Below are positions 8,950 through 17,686 of a DNA stretch of 64,000 nucleotides, in pieces. The position numbers and the translations under genes are program-made. Under the pieces are notes generated by a model. The model was not told the origin of the DNA. It searched no databases and saw nothing but the letters and a program-made list of their open reading frames with translations. This stretch comes from an uncultured Lachnospiraceae bacterium (lineage in GTDB: Bacteria; Bacillota; Clostridia; Lachnospirales; Lachnospiraceae). Where the stretch lies: NCBI GenBank assembly GCA_937965795.1, contig CALCMD010000083.1, positions 57,040 through 121,039 on the forward strand, in the 5' to 3' direction. The stretch's first letter is position 1. Each line of letters starts with the position of its first letter.

Positions 8950-10206
8950 CTATCTGTTTCTCACGGTCAGATCGGGAAATTTTACATTGCCCCATTTCCT
9001 TGCGTTCCATCCGCCATGATACAGCCGCTCTCTTTTTTCAATCCGGAACGCGACCGCCCGCTCCAGATACGCATGACGGAGCTGTTTCTCTCCCTGCGGC
9101 TCCACGACCGCCAAATCCACAGCATACGCTCCCTCCACGAGCCCCCCGGTATCAAAGGTAAACTCCAGCGTCTGCTCTGCCGCCTCTGCGGCAAAGCACG
9201 CAGAGACTCCTGTCCCTGCCACAGTATCTTCTGCGTCATGTACCGTAAACCGCAGATGAAGCCCGGAAATCCTTCTCCCTGCCTGCAAAAACATCCGCAT
9301 GACAAAGAACCTCTCTTTCCCGCCCAGCACCGGATGGTCTGTCTCGATTCTTGTAATCTGTATATTCCCCGTCGCCTGCCTGCATCCCGTCGTCTCCGGA
9401 AACGTATAGACCTTTTTTACCTCCAGAATGTCCTGCATGTACAGACGAATCCCTTCATCCACATCACCGTCATGAAGAATCTTTCCCTCATCCAGCACGA
9501 TGCTCCGGCCGCACAGCTCCCGGATGGTCTGCATATTATGGCTGACATACAGAATCGTTTTCTGTCCGTCCTCCGAAATCTCCTTCATTTTCCGCAGACA
9601 TTTTTTCTGAAACATCATATCCCCTACCGCCAGCACCTCGTCCATCAGAAAAATATCCGCATCCAGGTAGGCTGCCACGGCAAACGCCAGTTTCACGTAC
9701 ATTCCCGAAGAATAGCGCTTTACAGGGGTATCGATAAATGCTTCACACTCTGAAAAAGCGATGATATCCTCCATCTTTTCTTCCACTTCGCGCCGTCCCA
9801 TCCCCAGAATCGCGCCGTTCAGATAGATGTTCTCCCTTCCGGTCAGTTCGCCGTGGAATCCGGTCCCTACCTCCAGCATACTGGAGATTCTGCCCCGGAT
9901 ACAGATTTTTCCCTTCGTAGGAGCCGTAACCCTGGACAGCAGTTTCAGCATCGTGGATTTCCCCGCGCCGTTTCTTCCGATGATTCCCACGCGTTCTCCC
10001 TGATAAATCTCACAGGAAATTCCCTTCAGCGCTTCAAAATCTTTCGTCCCGCTTTCCTTCTGCCATACCTTCCGGTTCGGATCTTCCTTTCCTTTCCTTA
10101 ACGCCCACCAGCTCTGGAGCTGTCCCTGGAGCGTATTTCCTCCTATTTTTCCCAACTGATATGTTTTTCTCACATCTTCCATGCGTATGACTGGCTGCCT
10201 TTCCAT
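8950..10206 (-). CDS. Polysaccharide ABC exporter ATPase with Wzt-type C-terminal domain
   Basis: The start is ATG 10206 behind AGGAGGTTCCCGG; the frame runs upstream through the permease gene but has no support there. The product has 418 residues. Walker A is GRNGAGKS (about 77-84), the signature is RYSSGMYVKLAFAVA, and Walker B is DIFLMDEVLAVGD followed by the H-loop VSHNM. After residue 270 there is an extra beta-rich domain of about 145 residues. This corresponds to the carbohydrate-binding C-terminal domain of Wzt, which recognises the cap on the non-reducing end of O-polysaccharide chains. With the permease upstream it would carry the undecaprenyl-linked polymer across the membrane. Confidence 0.92.
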   Translation of the reverse strand: MERQPVIRMEDVRKTYQLGKIGGNTLQGQLQSWWALRKGKEDPNRKVWQKESGTKDFEALKGISCEIYQGERVGIIGRNGAGKSTMLKLLSRVTAPTKGKICIRGRISSMLEVGTGFHGELTGRENIYLNGAILGMGRREVEEKMEDIIAFSECEAFIDTPVKRYSSGMYVKLAFAVAAYLDADIFLMDEVLAVGDMMFQKKCLRKMKEISEDGQKTILYVSHNMQTIRELCGRSIVLDEGKILHDGDVDEGIRLYMQDILEVKKVYTFPETTGCRQATGNIQITRIETDHPVLGGKERFFVMRMFLQAGRRISGLHLRFTVHDAEDTVAGTGVSACFAAEAAEQTLEFTFDTGGLVEGAYAVDLAVVEPQGEKQLRHAYLERAVAFRIEKRERLYHGGWNARKWGNVKFPDLTVRNR

Positions 10207-10217
10207 CCGGGAACCTC

Positions 10218-11078
10218 CTATATCGTATCTGTAAATGACCGCTGCGCCCTCTGGAAAAACAGCAGCCCTGCCGCCAGGATGAGCGCCGTGATCCCAACGC
10301 TGCTGGCGATCTGTATCCCTGTCGCCTCTCCGCCACCAAGCCAAATCTGCCGGAAACTCTCTGCCACCGGGGCCATCGGATTCAAAAACAAAATCCACCG
10401 CAGGCCCTGCGGTATCCGTGATGCCGGATAAACGATCGGCGTGGCATACATCCAAAGCTGCAACCCAAAGGCCACAAGTACTCCCAGGTCACGATAACGG
10501 GTCGTAAGCGCCGCAATGATACTGCCGCATCCCAGCGCCAGAAGCATCATTTCCAGAAGCAGCAGAGGAGTAAAAAGGATCATCGGTGAAACAGCCATCC
10601 CTTTCCACACCCCCCAGAGCCAAAGCAGAAAAAATATCGCAAACTGAATCAGAAACTGAATCTGCCTGGACAATACTGCTGCGATGGGGACGCACAATCT
10701 GGGAAAGTACACCTTGCCCATAAGCCTTACATTGGAAGTAAACGTCTGGGACACATCCGATACGCAGCCTGAAAAGCAGCTCCACAGAATACTTCCCGCC
10801 ATATAAAACAGAAATCCCGGCGTCCCTTCTGTGGAAATCCCCGCAATTATGCCAAATACGACCGTCAGAACCGAAGAGGACAAAAGGGCGGTCAGGATAT
10901 ACCACACCGGCCCCAGCGCCGTCTGGGCATATCTGGTCACAAAATCCCGCCGGACAAACATTTTTATCAGTTCCCGATACCTCCAAAGCTCCAGAAAATC
11001 CTCTTTTCCCAGCTTTGTCTCCGGGACGATAACCGTTGTCCAGGCCGTATTCTCTTCTCTTTTTCCTGCATTATTCAT
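10218..11078 (-). CDS. Polysaccharide ABC exporter permease (Wzm/TagG type)
   Basis: The start chosen is ATG 11078 (MNNAGKREEN) because AAAGGA lies 8 bases before it; an upstream TTG at 11102 lacks support. The 286-residue protein has the ABC2-membrane layout. A cytosolic N-terminal amphipathic region (DFLELWRYRELIKMFVRRDF) leads into YAQTALGPVWYILTALL, about six helices in total, and an end segment with LNPMAPVAESFRQIWLGG. These are hallmarks of Wzm/TagG/RfbA permeases. It forms the channel for the ATPase encoded 11 bp downstream. Its start overlaps the end of the nucleotidyltransferase gene by 8 bp, which ties the exporter translationally to the PqqD-kinase-nucleotidyltransferase block. Confidence 0.92.
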   Translation of the reverse strand: MNNAGKREENTAWTTVIVPETKLGKEDFLELWRYRELIKMFVRRDFVTRYAQTALGPVWYILTALLSSSVLTVVFGIIAGISTEGTPGFLFYMAGSILWSCFSGCVSDVSQTFTSNVRLMGKVYFPRLCVPIAAVLSRQIQFLIQFAIFFLLWLWGVWKGMAVSPMILFTPLLLLEMMLLALGCGSIIAALTTRYRDLGVLVAFGLQLWMYATPIVYPASRIPQGLRWILFLNPMAPVAESFRQIWLGGGEATGIQIASSVGITALILAAGLLFFQRAQRSFTDTI

Positions 11079-12207
11079 TCTTTTTTCCTTTGATTGACGC
11101 AAACTCCCGTTTTACAGTTTCTCTTTTTACGATCAGCGCTCTTACCGGTCTGTGTATCCACAGCACAGGAAGCAGAACCGGGCATTTTCGAAGCGCCGGG
11201 TAGAGGTCGCACATGACAGAATATCCCAGAAACGTCCGCTTCCATAGATAGATGGGCTTTACCAGCCAGGAAATCCGGCATTGCTTTTCAATCGCTTCCT
11301 TTAAGTTTCTCACTCTCTGGCTCTCCGTCCCGTACACGCCCGAACCGATCACGATTTCCTCTATGTCCTTTTTCTTCCCGGTCACGCCTCTGCCAAACCA
11401 GTCCCCGGCCAGCTCTTCCATCTCTTTACGAAAGGTTTCAAGTCCCCGCTTCCGAAACTCCTCTCTCAGATACGCCTCATCCAGCTCTCCGCCTTTCCTC
11501 CGCAGAAACACAAAAATATCCAGTACCGAACGAATCCCACTTCCGGATACAAAATAGTGCTTCGCAAAATGATCGATCATATAGAGATAGTAATCATTCC
11601 AGTCCATCCGGTGAACTCCGTCTTTTTCGTGCGTCCGGCTCCAGACGTCCCGGTATCTTTTTGCATTCCGATTCCGGTCGGGCAGCACAGAGCCGTGCAG
11701 CTCCACACTCATCCAGGGCTTTTTCTCATAAGAATCCACCCCTCCGCAACTGTGATCCCGGACGTACCCCAGTTCCTTCATGATCTCCCCTGCCTTTTCC
11801 AGATTCCTTTGATCGATCAAAATATCCACATCACACATCTGGCGGTACTCCGGCTTCGGATACAGACCTTTCATCACACAGCCTTTCAGCGGCAGAATAC
11901 GGATGCCCTGCGCCGGAAGCGCAGAAAACAGCCTTTCGCCCTCCGCTTTCTGCACCGCCCCCTGAATCCCGCACAGCCGGCTTCTTTCCTTCCATTTTTT
12001 CAGGATTTCCGCATCCTCTGGCACCGCTATCTGTCTGACCGCCGCATACGCCATGCACTCTACGCTGTGCTTTTTCGCCATCCGGTAAATACGCTCCATC
12101 GAAAGCGCCTGCGGCTTCTCCTGCGGCTTTCTTCCTTCCAGCGCCGCCCGGAGAAGTTCGATGACGTAGAACCCTGTCTGCAAATCCAGCTCGCTTTTCT
12201 CACTCAT
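11071..12207 (-). CDS. Nucleotidyltransferase family protein (PF14907 type)
   Basis: The 378-residue product matches the uncharacterised nucleotidyltransferase family found in lasso peptide and other PqqD-linked loci. The core is ILPLKGCVMKGLYPKPEYRQ followed by MCDVDILID; Lys108-Gly109 and Asp126/Asp128 are the expected nucleotide and metal ligands. A helical N-terminal region (residues 1-95) precedes it, and later parts include SVELHGSVLP and DYYLYMIDHFAKHYF. In pseudomycoidin, from memory of the literature, the equivalent protein adds hexoses to a phosphorylated peptide. It overlaps the kinase gene by 8 bp and the permease gene by 8 bp. The substrate here is inferred, not shown; the 36-residue peptide or a polysaccharide intermediate are candidates. 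Confidence 0.85.
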   Translation of the reverse strand: MSEKSELDLQTGFYVIELLRAALEGRKPQEKPQALSMERIYRMAKKHSVECMAYAAVRQIAVPEDAEILKKWKERSRLCGIQGAVQKAEGERLFSALPAQGIRILPLKGCVMKGLYPKPEYRQMCDVDILIDQRNLEKAGEIMKELGYVRDHSCGGVDSYEKKPWMSVELHGSVLPDRNRNAKRYRDVWSRTHEKDGVHRMDWNDYYLYMIDHFAKHYFVSGSGIRSVLDIFVFLRRKGGELDEAYLREEFRKRGLETFRKEMEELAGDWFGRGVTGKKKDIEEIVIGSGVYGTESQRVRNLKEAIEKQCRISWLVKPIYLWKRTFLGYSVMCDLYPALRKCPVLLPVLWIHRPVRALIVKRETVKREFASIKGKKNE

Positions 12208-12928
12208 CTCTCTTCTCCTTTCTTTTCCCTGTGCCCATCGCTTCCCATGCCGCCGTCACCGCCTCCTGAGAGACGTCACACCGCATCCGGTACAGAGGAA
12301 CCCGCTTTGCAAGCTCCCCCAGAAGCTCCAGCGTCCTTTTCATCTTTTCCCTGTCCTTCGGGCGGTATGTCTGCCGAAAAAGCGCCGGATAACCGTCCGC
12401 TGGCGCAATCCGCTCCACATGATTTTCCGTCCCACGTTCGAGAAGGCAGACCGCCCGGAGAGGCGCTTTCCGGTTGCTGTCCAGACGGTGTTTGCCGCTC
12501 CAGGGAGTCCCGCACACAAAAACCGCTTCCCGCCTGACCTGAATCAGCGGTTTATCATCATTAATCACGACCGCCCTCTCCCCGAAGCGCTCCCTCCACA
12601 GACGCACATGCGTAGACTTTCCCGTACCGCTGGGCGCAGTAAAAAGATACGCTTCCCCATCTACCTCGACTGCCGAACCATGAAAAAGAAAGGTATGAAA
12701 GAAAAGCATCTCTTCACAGATTTTCCGATAAACCGCCAGACTTTCCAGATAACCTCCCGGAAAATCTTCCCCCATCCCGGCACGCTCCCGTTCGATCTCC
12801 TCCGGGGTCGCTTCAATTCGGACGCCCGGCGTTTCCGCCTCATACTCCCGGCACATCCGGGTCACATATGGGTCATGTGCCGAAATCGTAACCGGAACAT
12901 CTGCAAAAATATAATTTTTCTCTGTCAT
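12200..12928 (-). CDS. HprK-like serine kinase of the peptide-tailoring type
   Basis: The 242-residue protein contains the HPr-kinase-like P-loop APSGTGKSTHVRLW (about 98-111), preceded by FLFHGSAVEVDGEAYLF and followed by VVINDDKPLI (Asp124-Asp125) and GTPWSGKHRLDSNRKAPLRA. This pattern is that of the small stand-alone HprK homologues found with PqqD proteins and, in paeninodin clusters, shown to phosphorylate the peptide. It lacks the N-terminal domain of true HPr kinase/phosphorylase. GGAGGAG precedes the ATG. It lies 24 bp after the PqqD-like gene and overlaps the nucleotidyltransferase gene. Phosphorylation of the neighbouring peptide is a prediction; the only Ser in that peptide is Ser24. 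Confidence 0.85.
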   Translation of the reverse strand: MTEKNYIFADVPVTISAHDPYVTRMCREYEAETPGVRIEATPEEIERERAGMGEDFPGGYLESLAVYRKICEEMLFFHTFLFHGSAVEVDGEAYLFTAPSGTGKSTHVRLWRERFGERAVVINDDKPLIQVRREAVFVCGTPWSGKHRLDSNRKAPLRAVCLLERGTENHVERIAPADGYPALFRQTYRPKDREKMKRTLELLGELAKRVPLYRMRCDVSQEAVTAAWEAMGTGKRKEKRDE

Positions 12929-12952
12929 ACCGCTTCTCCTCCCGGTTTGTCG

Positions 12953-13219
12953 CTATCGTTGCAGAATCCCCTGCGCTTCCAGTTTCGTCAGAAAATTCTT
13001 CACATCCTGTTTCGCCACGCCACATTCCACGTCATAGCTATCCGTCAGCTCCTGAATCAGCGCTTCCTCCGTCGCCCCTTCTTCCAGCAGTTTCCACAGA
13101 AAGGCCCCCACGGAATTCAGCCGCACGATTCCTATCTGTTTTCCCTCTTCCGTGCCAAGCGGCACAGCCAGTGTCTCCCCTCCAATAGAATCTAAGACAT
13201 ATTCTCCTTTTATTTTCAT
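12953..13219 (-). CDS. PqqD-family peptide-recognition (RRE) protein
   Basis: The start is ATG 13219 behind AAAGGAGATAATTGTAAA, giving 88 residues; 35 upstream codons in the frame are discarded. The fold is that of PqqD: an N-terminal beta-hairpin region (YVLDSIGGETLAVPLG), then VRLNSVGAFLWKLLEEGATEEALIQEL and a C-terminal winged-helix end (DVKNFLTKLEAQGILQR). PqqD proteins are RiPP recognition elements that bind a leader peptide and present it to modifying enzymes. The next upstream gene is a 36-residue peptide with a Tyr-x-x-Pro start similar to lasso leaders, and the next downstream gene is a peptide-type kinase. No radical SAM, cyclase or protease partner is in this cluster. Confidence 0.88.
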   Translation of the reverse strand: MKIKGEYVLDSIGGETLAVPLGTEEGKQIGIVRLNSVGAFLWKLLEEGATEEALIQELTDSYDVECGVAKQDVKNFLTKLEAQGILQR

Positions 13220-13356
13220 TTTACAATTATCTCCTTTATTTTTAAATTCTCCATTCAAATTTATCCCACGAGATTTCCGCTGTTTTTTCTTTTTTACTAT
13301 AGTAAAAGCTGACAGTTCTGTCAACCATCTGCATTTTACTCTCCGTTTTTATAAAA

Positions 13357-13385
13357 GGAGCAGCAGAGAGATTCTCTGCTGCTCC
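13357..13385 (-). terminator. Perfect 13-bp hairpin between peptide gene and pqqD-like gene
   Basis: GGAGCAGCAGAGA pairs without mismatch with TCTCTGCTGCTCC around a 3-nt loop. On the minus strand TTTTATAAAAA follows. It lies just after the peptide stop (13403) and 138 bp before the PqqD-like start. A partial terminator or 3'-stabilising hairpin here would make more peptide than enzyme message, as is common after RiPP precursor genes. Confidence 0.75.
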
Positions 13386-13402
13386 TTGAGGATTATGAAA
13401 AA

Positions 13403-13513
13403 TTATTCCTCTTCTTCTCCGCCTTCCTCTTTGTTGATCGGGCTATTCATGATAACATCTTCGCATGTAATTGCAAAAACATCTACAAGCGGTGTTTCAT
13501 AATTCTTTTTCAT
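13403..13513 (-). CDS. 36-residue putative precursor peptide
   Basis: ATG 13513 follows AAGGAG with an 8-nt spacer and the frame ends at TAA 13403. The peptide starts MKKNYETPLVDVFAITC and ends in a strongly acidic tail (NKEEGGEEEE). Tyr5-x-x-Pro8 recalls the YxxP element that PqqD-like proteins read in lasso leaders; the later Leu, Gly and Thr of that motif are not at the expected spacing. There is one Cys (17) and one Ser (24, in MNSP). No signal peptide or membrane segment is present. It lies 17 bp after the large secreted protein gene and directly before a hairpin and the PqqD-like, kinase and nucleotidyltransferase genes. It is the likely substrate of that module; the product is unknown. 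Confidence 0.75.
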   Translation of the reverse strand: MKKNYETPLVDVFAITCEDVIMNSPINKEEGGEEEE

Positions 13514-13530
13514 TGCTTTTCTCCTTCTTC

Positions 13531-16500
13531 CTATTCATTAACAGGCGACATCGTTACAACATCTGTATACATGGTATGAAGCGCTCCATTTTCATCCGTA
13601 TACTGAATAAATCCTTTTACATATACGGTTTTCCCTGTGGAAGCTGTTCCAAGTGTCAGATTATAAGTATAGGTTCCGCTTGCGCCTACTTCTGAGCAAT
13701 TATGCTGTTTCACCGCAGCGTCCGTCGTACCGACAGTCAGAGCATTTACTTTTCCTGCCTCATACGTTCTCAGGATACCTTCTGAAACAATGGTGCATCC
13801 TTCTACCGTATCCCAATAAATACCCATTCTCAGTTTATCTTTTCCTTCTGGTGTGCGTTCCCTGGTCTGAACCGGGAAAGAAAGCGTCGGTACAGCCACA
13901 GCTTCAGAATCTGCATATCTTGCTTCCAGGTTCATATCTGTCTTAACCCAGAAACTGTATGTGGCATTCGCACTGATCAGCATCTCACCGACATACCATC
14001 CGACAAAATACTTTCCAGTTTCCGGTTCATTTGCCTCAACCGTAATTAAAGTATCTTTCGCATAGCGGTTCTCGCTTATACTTGCCGGTTCATTCGTGAT
14101 CTGTCCGTTCGCCACTGTTATCGTATATCCTTCCACACTGGAATAAACAGCTATATAAGTTACATTCGCATCCGCTGTAACCTCTTCTCCAGGAGCCACA
14201 ACCGTTGCTCCATTATCCACAGTCCAGCCCTCAAACGTATATCCCGCATATGCAATTGATGTATCAGGAACCGTAACCTTGCTTCCTGCCGCTACGGTCT
14301 GTGTATCTACCACCTGATCTGAGAATAAAGAAGCTGTTTTAAATACTACGGTAACATTCTCCACTGTTGCGGTAAATACGGCTTCCAGTTCCATATCCGT
14401 GTAAACGGTGAACGTAAGCCCTGCCTCTTTCGAAAGAACCTTATTTCCATTTTTGTCTACCCAGTATGCAAACTCATATCCCTCATTCGCTGTGGCCGTC
14501 AGAGTCACCGTATCACCTGGCGTAACTGCTGATGTCTCAGGCGAAACGCTTCCGCCTTCCGTAGCTGTCGCACTGACATGGAATACACGTTCAAGACCTT
14601 CTATGGCAGCTTTCAGGCTGTCTATGGCATCACATCTTCCCCAGTCTTTTCCTGAAGCCATAGCAGTCCTGGCCGTAGATAATGCCGTATTGAATGTCTG
14701 CCACGACTCTGATGTGTAACCGTCTTCCTGCAATCCATCTGCGATATTAATCAGCCCCTGCAATTCTGCTTCAACCGTCTGATCCTTTTTGGAGTTCGAC
14801 CTGGTATCCATATCCGTTACATTTTCATATGTTCTGTTCGACACCTCAATATACTTCAAATGTATGCCAGATGTCGGTGCATCTACGATTCCTACGTTAG
14901 TATTAACATCATTGTATGTTCCATTCGTTGCCTTTTTTCCAATCAGAATTTCCTCTACGGACCATTCATGCGACGTCAGGAATTTCTGGAATGGATTCCA
15001 TCCATTTGCTACCCAGGAACCAGTGTTAAAACCCCAGTTCAAAGCATTGGCTGTATCGCCATCCTTCATAATATAAAGTATCTGATTCTTACTGCTGATA
15101 CCCAGAGTGAATTTATGCCAGTTTGTATCCGTTACTTTCCACTGCGCCTTTGAAAAATATAATCCGGAAGAAACACCGTCACCCGTGAAGCAGATCGCTC
15201 CATTTGTACCAGCATGAGTCCTATACCATGCTGTAATATAATGACCCTGCCCATCACTGATGGTCAACAGCGGAATAGGACTTGTTTGCGCACTTGGAAT
15301 CTCATCATATTTGATTGCGACATCTATGGATAACGCATCGGTATTTGCATAAAATGCCCTATCATCGTCTGTCATCTCAATCTCGGCGCCCATTGCAGGC
15401 GCATCGTATCTTACACTCATCACTGCCGCATTTACTGCATTTTCGAGTTCCGTAAGCTTCTCTTCTATATCACTGTCACTGGCTACGGCTGCTTCTAGAT
15501 TCTCTTTTGCCGCAGTCACCGCCGTTACGCTTTCTGCCGTATACGGTCTTGTTTCTAACAGCGCCGCCACATCCGCAAGATACTGTGCTGCATACTCTTT
15601 GGCCGTCACTGGCACAATAAGTGGAAGAAAGCCTTGTACCCAGGCGTTTCTTTTTCTTGCCCCGATCCGGATATAGTCGCCTGCCTCTACCCTGGCGATA
15701 CGGCTGACAAAGTTCTCTCCTCTTCCTACTTCCTGTGTAAGAAGTGTTTTTCCATCTGCCTGCAACATATTGCTTGCCGTATGCGTGACAACCAAATCCA
15801 TCTTTTCACTAGCATGTCCGGCGCTGATGTTACTTTCCAGAGTCGCATAATAGTATCCGGCTTCCATTGCTTTCCACGCGTATCCTACCGCCTGCTGTGA
15901 AGAATTATCATTGCTGAATGTCGACGTCAGCTCATCCCTGCTGATTTTCGCATAATAATAATCACTACTAGTACCATCTCCATTCTGAAGCCACCTGTTA
16001 TTCGCATCACTCGTATCATAATAAGCGCTTGATGGAATATCACTCCACAGACCGTCTACTTTAATCTGATAGTGCCAGATATCCTCCGACGTCTGCGTTC
16101 CAAGCTTTCCTGCGGCTCTCTCCGCATCCCAATACTCAGACTGTTTATAATAAGTCATCTTTTGAAACTTCGCATATAACACAGTGTCCGCAGAAACATT
16201 CTCCAACGTATAGGTACTCTCTACGCTCACCGGTTCCCCAGATGCGTCCTCTGTAGAATACCATCCCTGAAACGCATATAAACTTTCGGAATTTACAGCA
16301 GTATAAGTGACGCTTCCGCCTGCTTCCACACTCTTTGCAGATACAGAAACTGTTCCCATTGATCTGTCGCTTCCCGCCGCATAATCTGCACTTACCTTAT
16401 ACATGTCTCTGGCTGAATAAAGATAAGTAACTGTCATCGTTTTATGGTCTTCACTGATTTCTGCTGTTACTGGAACTGTATAATCCCCAAACTGCATTTC

Positions 16501-17496
16501 CGTTGGTTTATAGTTTTTCACAAACAAATATCCATCGGCTGCTGTCAGCGTCGCCACTATTGTAGCTTCCCCTTCACCTAAAACATCGTTCTCGCCAAGA
16601 TTTTGACCATTCTGGCTCCATACGCTACCTGTTACTGTATATCCCTCATCATCTGATGCTCCGGTCACACTTCCCGGTACTTCTCCAACTGTCGGAAAAT
16701 TTACACTCAGCTTCGGAGTCTTGACAGGGTCTGCATTATATCTAAATGCCTTTATTCTCTGCGCAGTAACACATTTACCGTCCCCGCCTCCCTGCATGGA
16801 GCGAGCTTCCAAACGAAAATGCGTTGCAGCGACTGGTTCTTCCAAAGTAATTGCCTGTTCTACATTTGCAACCGGACTCGCCAATGTTCCTTCTGCCACC
16901 ACTTCGAAATCTTCATCTGTCGGCGTTCGATCCGGTGTATTCGCCGCATACAATTTATAGCTTGCGATCCAGTTATTTGTGTTATTCCTTCCCATATAAG
17001 TAACGCTTTGGAATACGACAGAATTTCCAAAGCCAGAGCCAATCCAGGGAAATTTACTTACAAAGACATCGTTTTTAGCGGTAATTGTCTCACCTTCCGT
17101 TAACTGTCCCCAATCATCATATCTTGAATGCCACCAGTGCGCAGTATCATCAAACGCCCACGTCGCACCTCCATCGTCTGTATATCTCACAGGTATCTGC
17201 TGCGTATTGGCCGCTGCATTCGCAATCAGTGTCGCATCATCCACCTGGACAGTATCCACTGTGATGGAATTCCCAACATCTTCCGCCGCATCCACGACAC
17301 TTTCTGTATCCGCAGCGTCTGGCTCATCTATTTCTTCTTCAACTGCCAATTCTGCCGCCGCATCCGGCTCTGCTGCGTCGTCAACGATCTCCAGCTCTCC
17401 GTTCCCGGCCGCATATGCGCTTAAGCCTGTCCCCGGAACGCTTGCCAGAATCATAGCCGCCGACAACACGCTCGCTAAAACTCTTTTAAACTTCAT
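13531..17496 (-). CDS. Large secreted multidomain protein with discoidin-like, InlB-like and LamG-like modules
   Basis: The start is ATG 17496 behind AAGGAGAAGAG; the product has 1321 residues. A signal peptide (MKFKRVLASVLSAAMILASV, cut near AYA) is followed by an acidic linker, then a discoidin-like region (about 100-255, WHSRYDDW to FRLEARSMQGGG). InlB/Flg_new-type repeats come next (FQGWYSTEDASGE, and later FAYWVDKNGNK, FEGWTVDNGA, FVGWYVGEM). In the middle lie a helical FIVAR-like stretch and a LamG-like sandwich (about 690-890). There is no LPxTG, NPQTN or S-layer domain at the end. It begins the polysaccharide operon behind a consensus promoter and precedes the small peptide by 17 bp. 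It probably binds glycans at the cell surface; no catalytic motif was recognised. Confidence 0.8.
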   Translation of the reverse strand: MKFKRVLASVLSAAMILASVPGTGLSAYAAGNGELEIVDDAAEPDAAAELAVEEEIDEPDAADTESVVDAAEDVGNSITVDTVQVDDATLIANAAANTQQIPVRYTDDGGATWAFDDTAHWWHSRYDDWGQLTEGETITAKNDVFVSKFPWIGSGFGNSVVFQSVTYMGRNNTNNWIASYKLYAANTPDRTPTDEDFEVVAEGTLASPVANVEQAITLEEPVAATHFRLEARSMQGGGDGKCVTAQRIKAFRYNADPVKTPKLSVNFPTVGEVPGSVTGASDDEGYTVTGSVWSQNGQNLGENDVLGEGEATIVATLTAADGYLFVKNYKPTEMQFGDYTVPVTAEISEDHKTMTVTYLYSARDMYKVSADYAAGSDRSMGTVSVSAKSVEAGGSVTYTAVNSESLYAFQGWYSTEDASGEPVSVESTYTLENVSADTVLYAKFQKMTYYKQSEYWDAERAAGKLGTQTSEDIWHYQIKVDGLWSDIPSSAYYDTSDANNRWLQNGDGTSSDYYYAKISRDELTSTFSNDNSSQQAVGYAWKAMEAGYYYATLESNISAGHASEKMDLVVTHTASNMLQADGKTLLTQEVGRGENFVSRIARVEAGDYIRIGARKRNAWVQGFLPLIVPVTAKEYAAQYLADVAALLETRPYTAESVTAVTAAKENLEAAVASDSDIEEKLTELENAVNAAVMSVRYDAPAMGAEIEMTDDDRAFYANTDALSIDVAIKYDEIPSAQTSPIPLLTISDGQGHYITAWYRTHAGTNGAICFTGDGVSSGLYFSKAQWKVTDTNWHKFTLGISSKNQILYIMKDGDTANALNWGFNTGSWVANGWNPFQKFLTSHEWSVEEILIGKKATNGTYNDVNTNVGIVDAPTSGIHLKYIEVSNRTYENVTDMDTRSNSKKDQTVEAELQGLINIADGLQEDGYTSESWQTFNTALSTARTAMASGKDWGRCDAIDSLKAAIEGLERVFHVSATATEGGSVSPETSAVTPGDTVTLTATANEGYEFAYWVDKNGNKVLSKEAGLTFTVYTDMELEAVFTATVENVTVVFKTASLFSDQVVDTQTVAAGSKVTVPDTSIAYAGYTFEGWTVDNGATVVAPGEEVTADANVTYIAVYSSVEGYTITVANGQITNEPASISENRYAKDTLITVEANEPETGKYFVGWYVGEMLISANATYSFWVKTDMNLEARYADSEAVAVPTLSFPVQTRERTPEGKDKLRMGIYWDTVEGCTIVSEGILRTYEAGKVNALTVGTTDAAVKQHNCSEVGASGTYTYNLTLGTASTGKTVYVKGFIQYTDENGALHTMYTDVVTMSPVNE

Positions 17497-17686
17497 ACTC
17501 TCTTCTCCTTTTCTTTGCATTGTTTTTCTTAATCTGATACTCCTCGTTCTGCCGTCCCTCTCTGCTGCCCTTTCTCACGTCCAATTCCACACAGGCGGCT
17601 CTCTTTTTTCCTTCTTCCCTCCCGCTTCTTATAAAATTTTCACTTACGGAAAATGCTGATTACCCCACTTTCCTATAATTATTTAG

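Noticed and set aside
10207..10455. N-terminal extension of the Wzt-like ATPase
   Set aside because: It overlaps the permease gene in another frame, and AGGAGG lies just before ATG 10206.
11071..13513. Standard lasso peptide cluster
   Set aside because: No asparagine-synthetase-like cyclase and no B2-type transglutaminase-fold protease are present, and the peptide lacks the full leader spacing and a ring-forming core.
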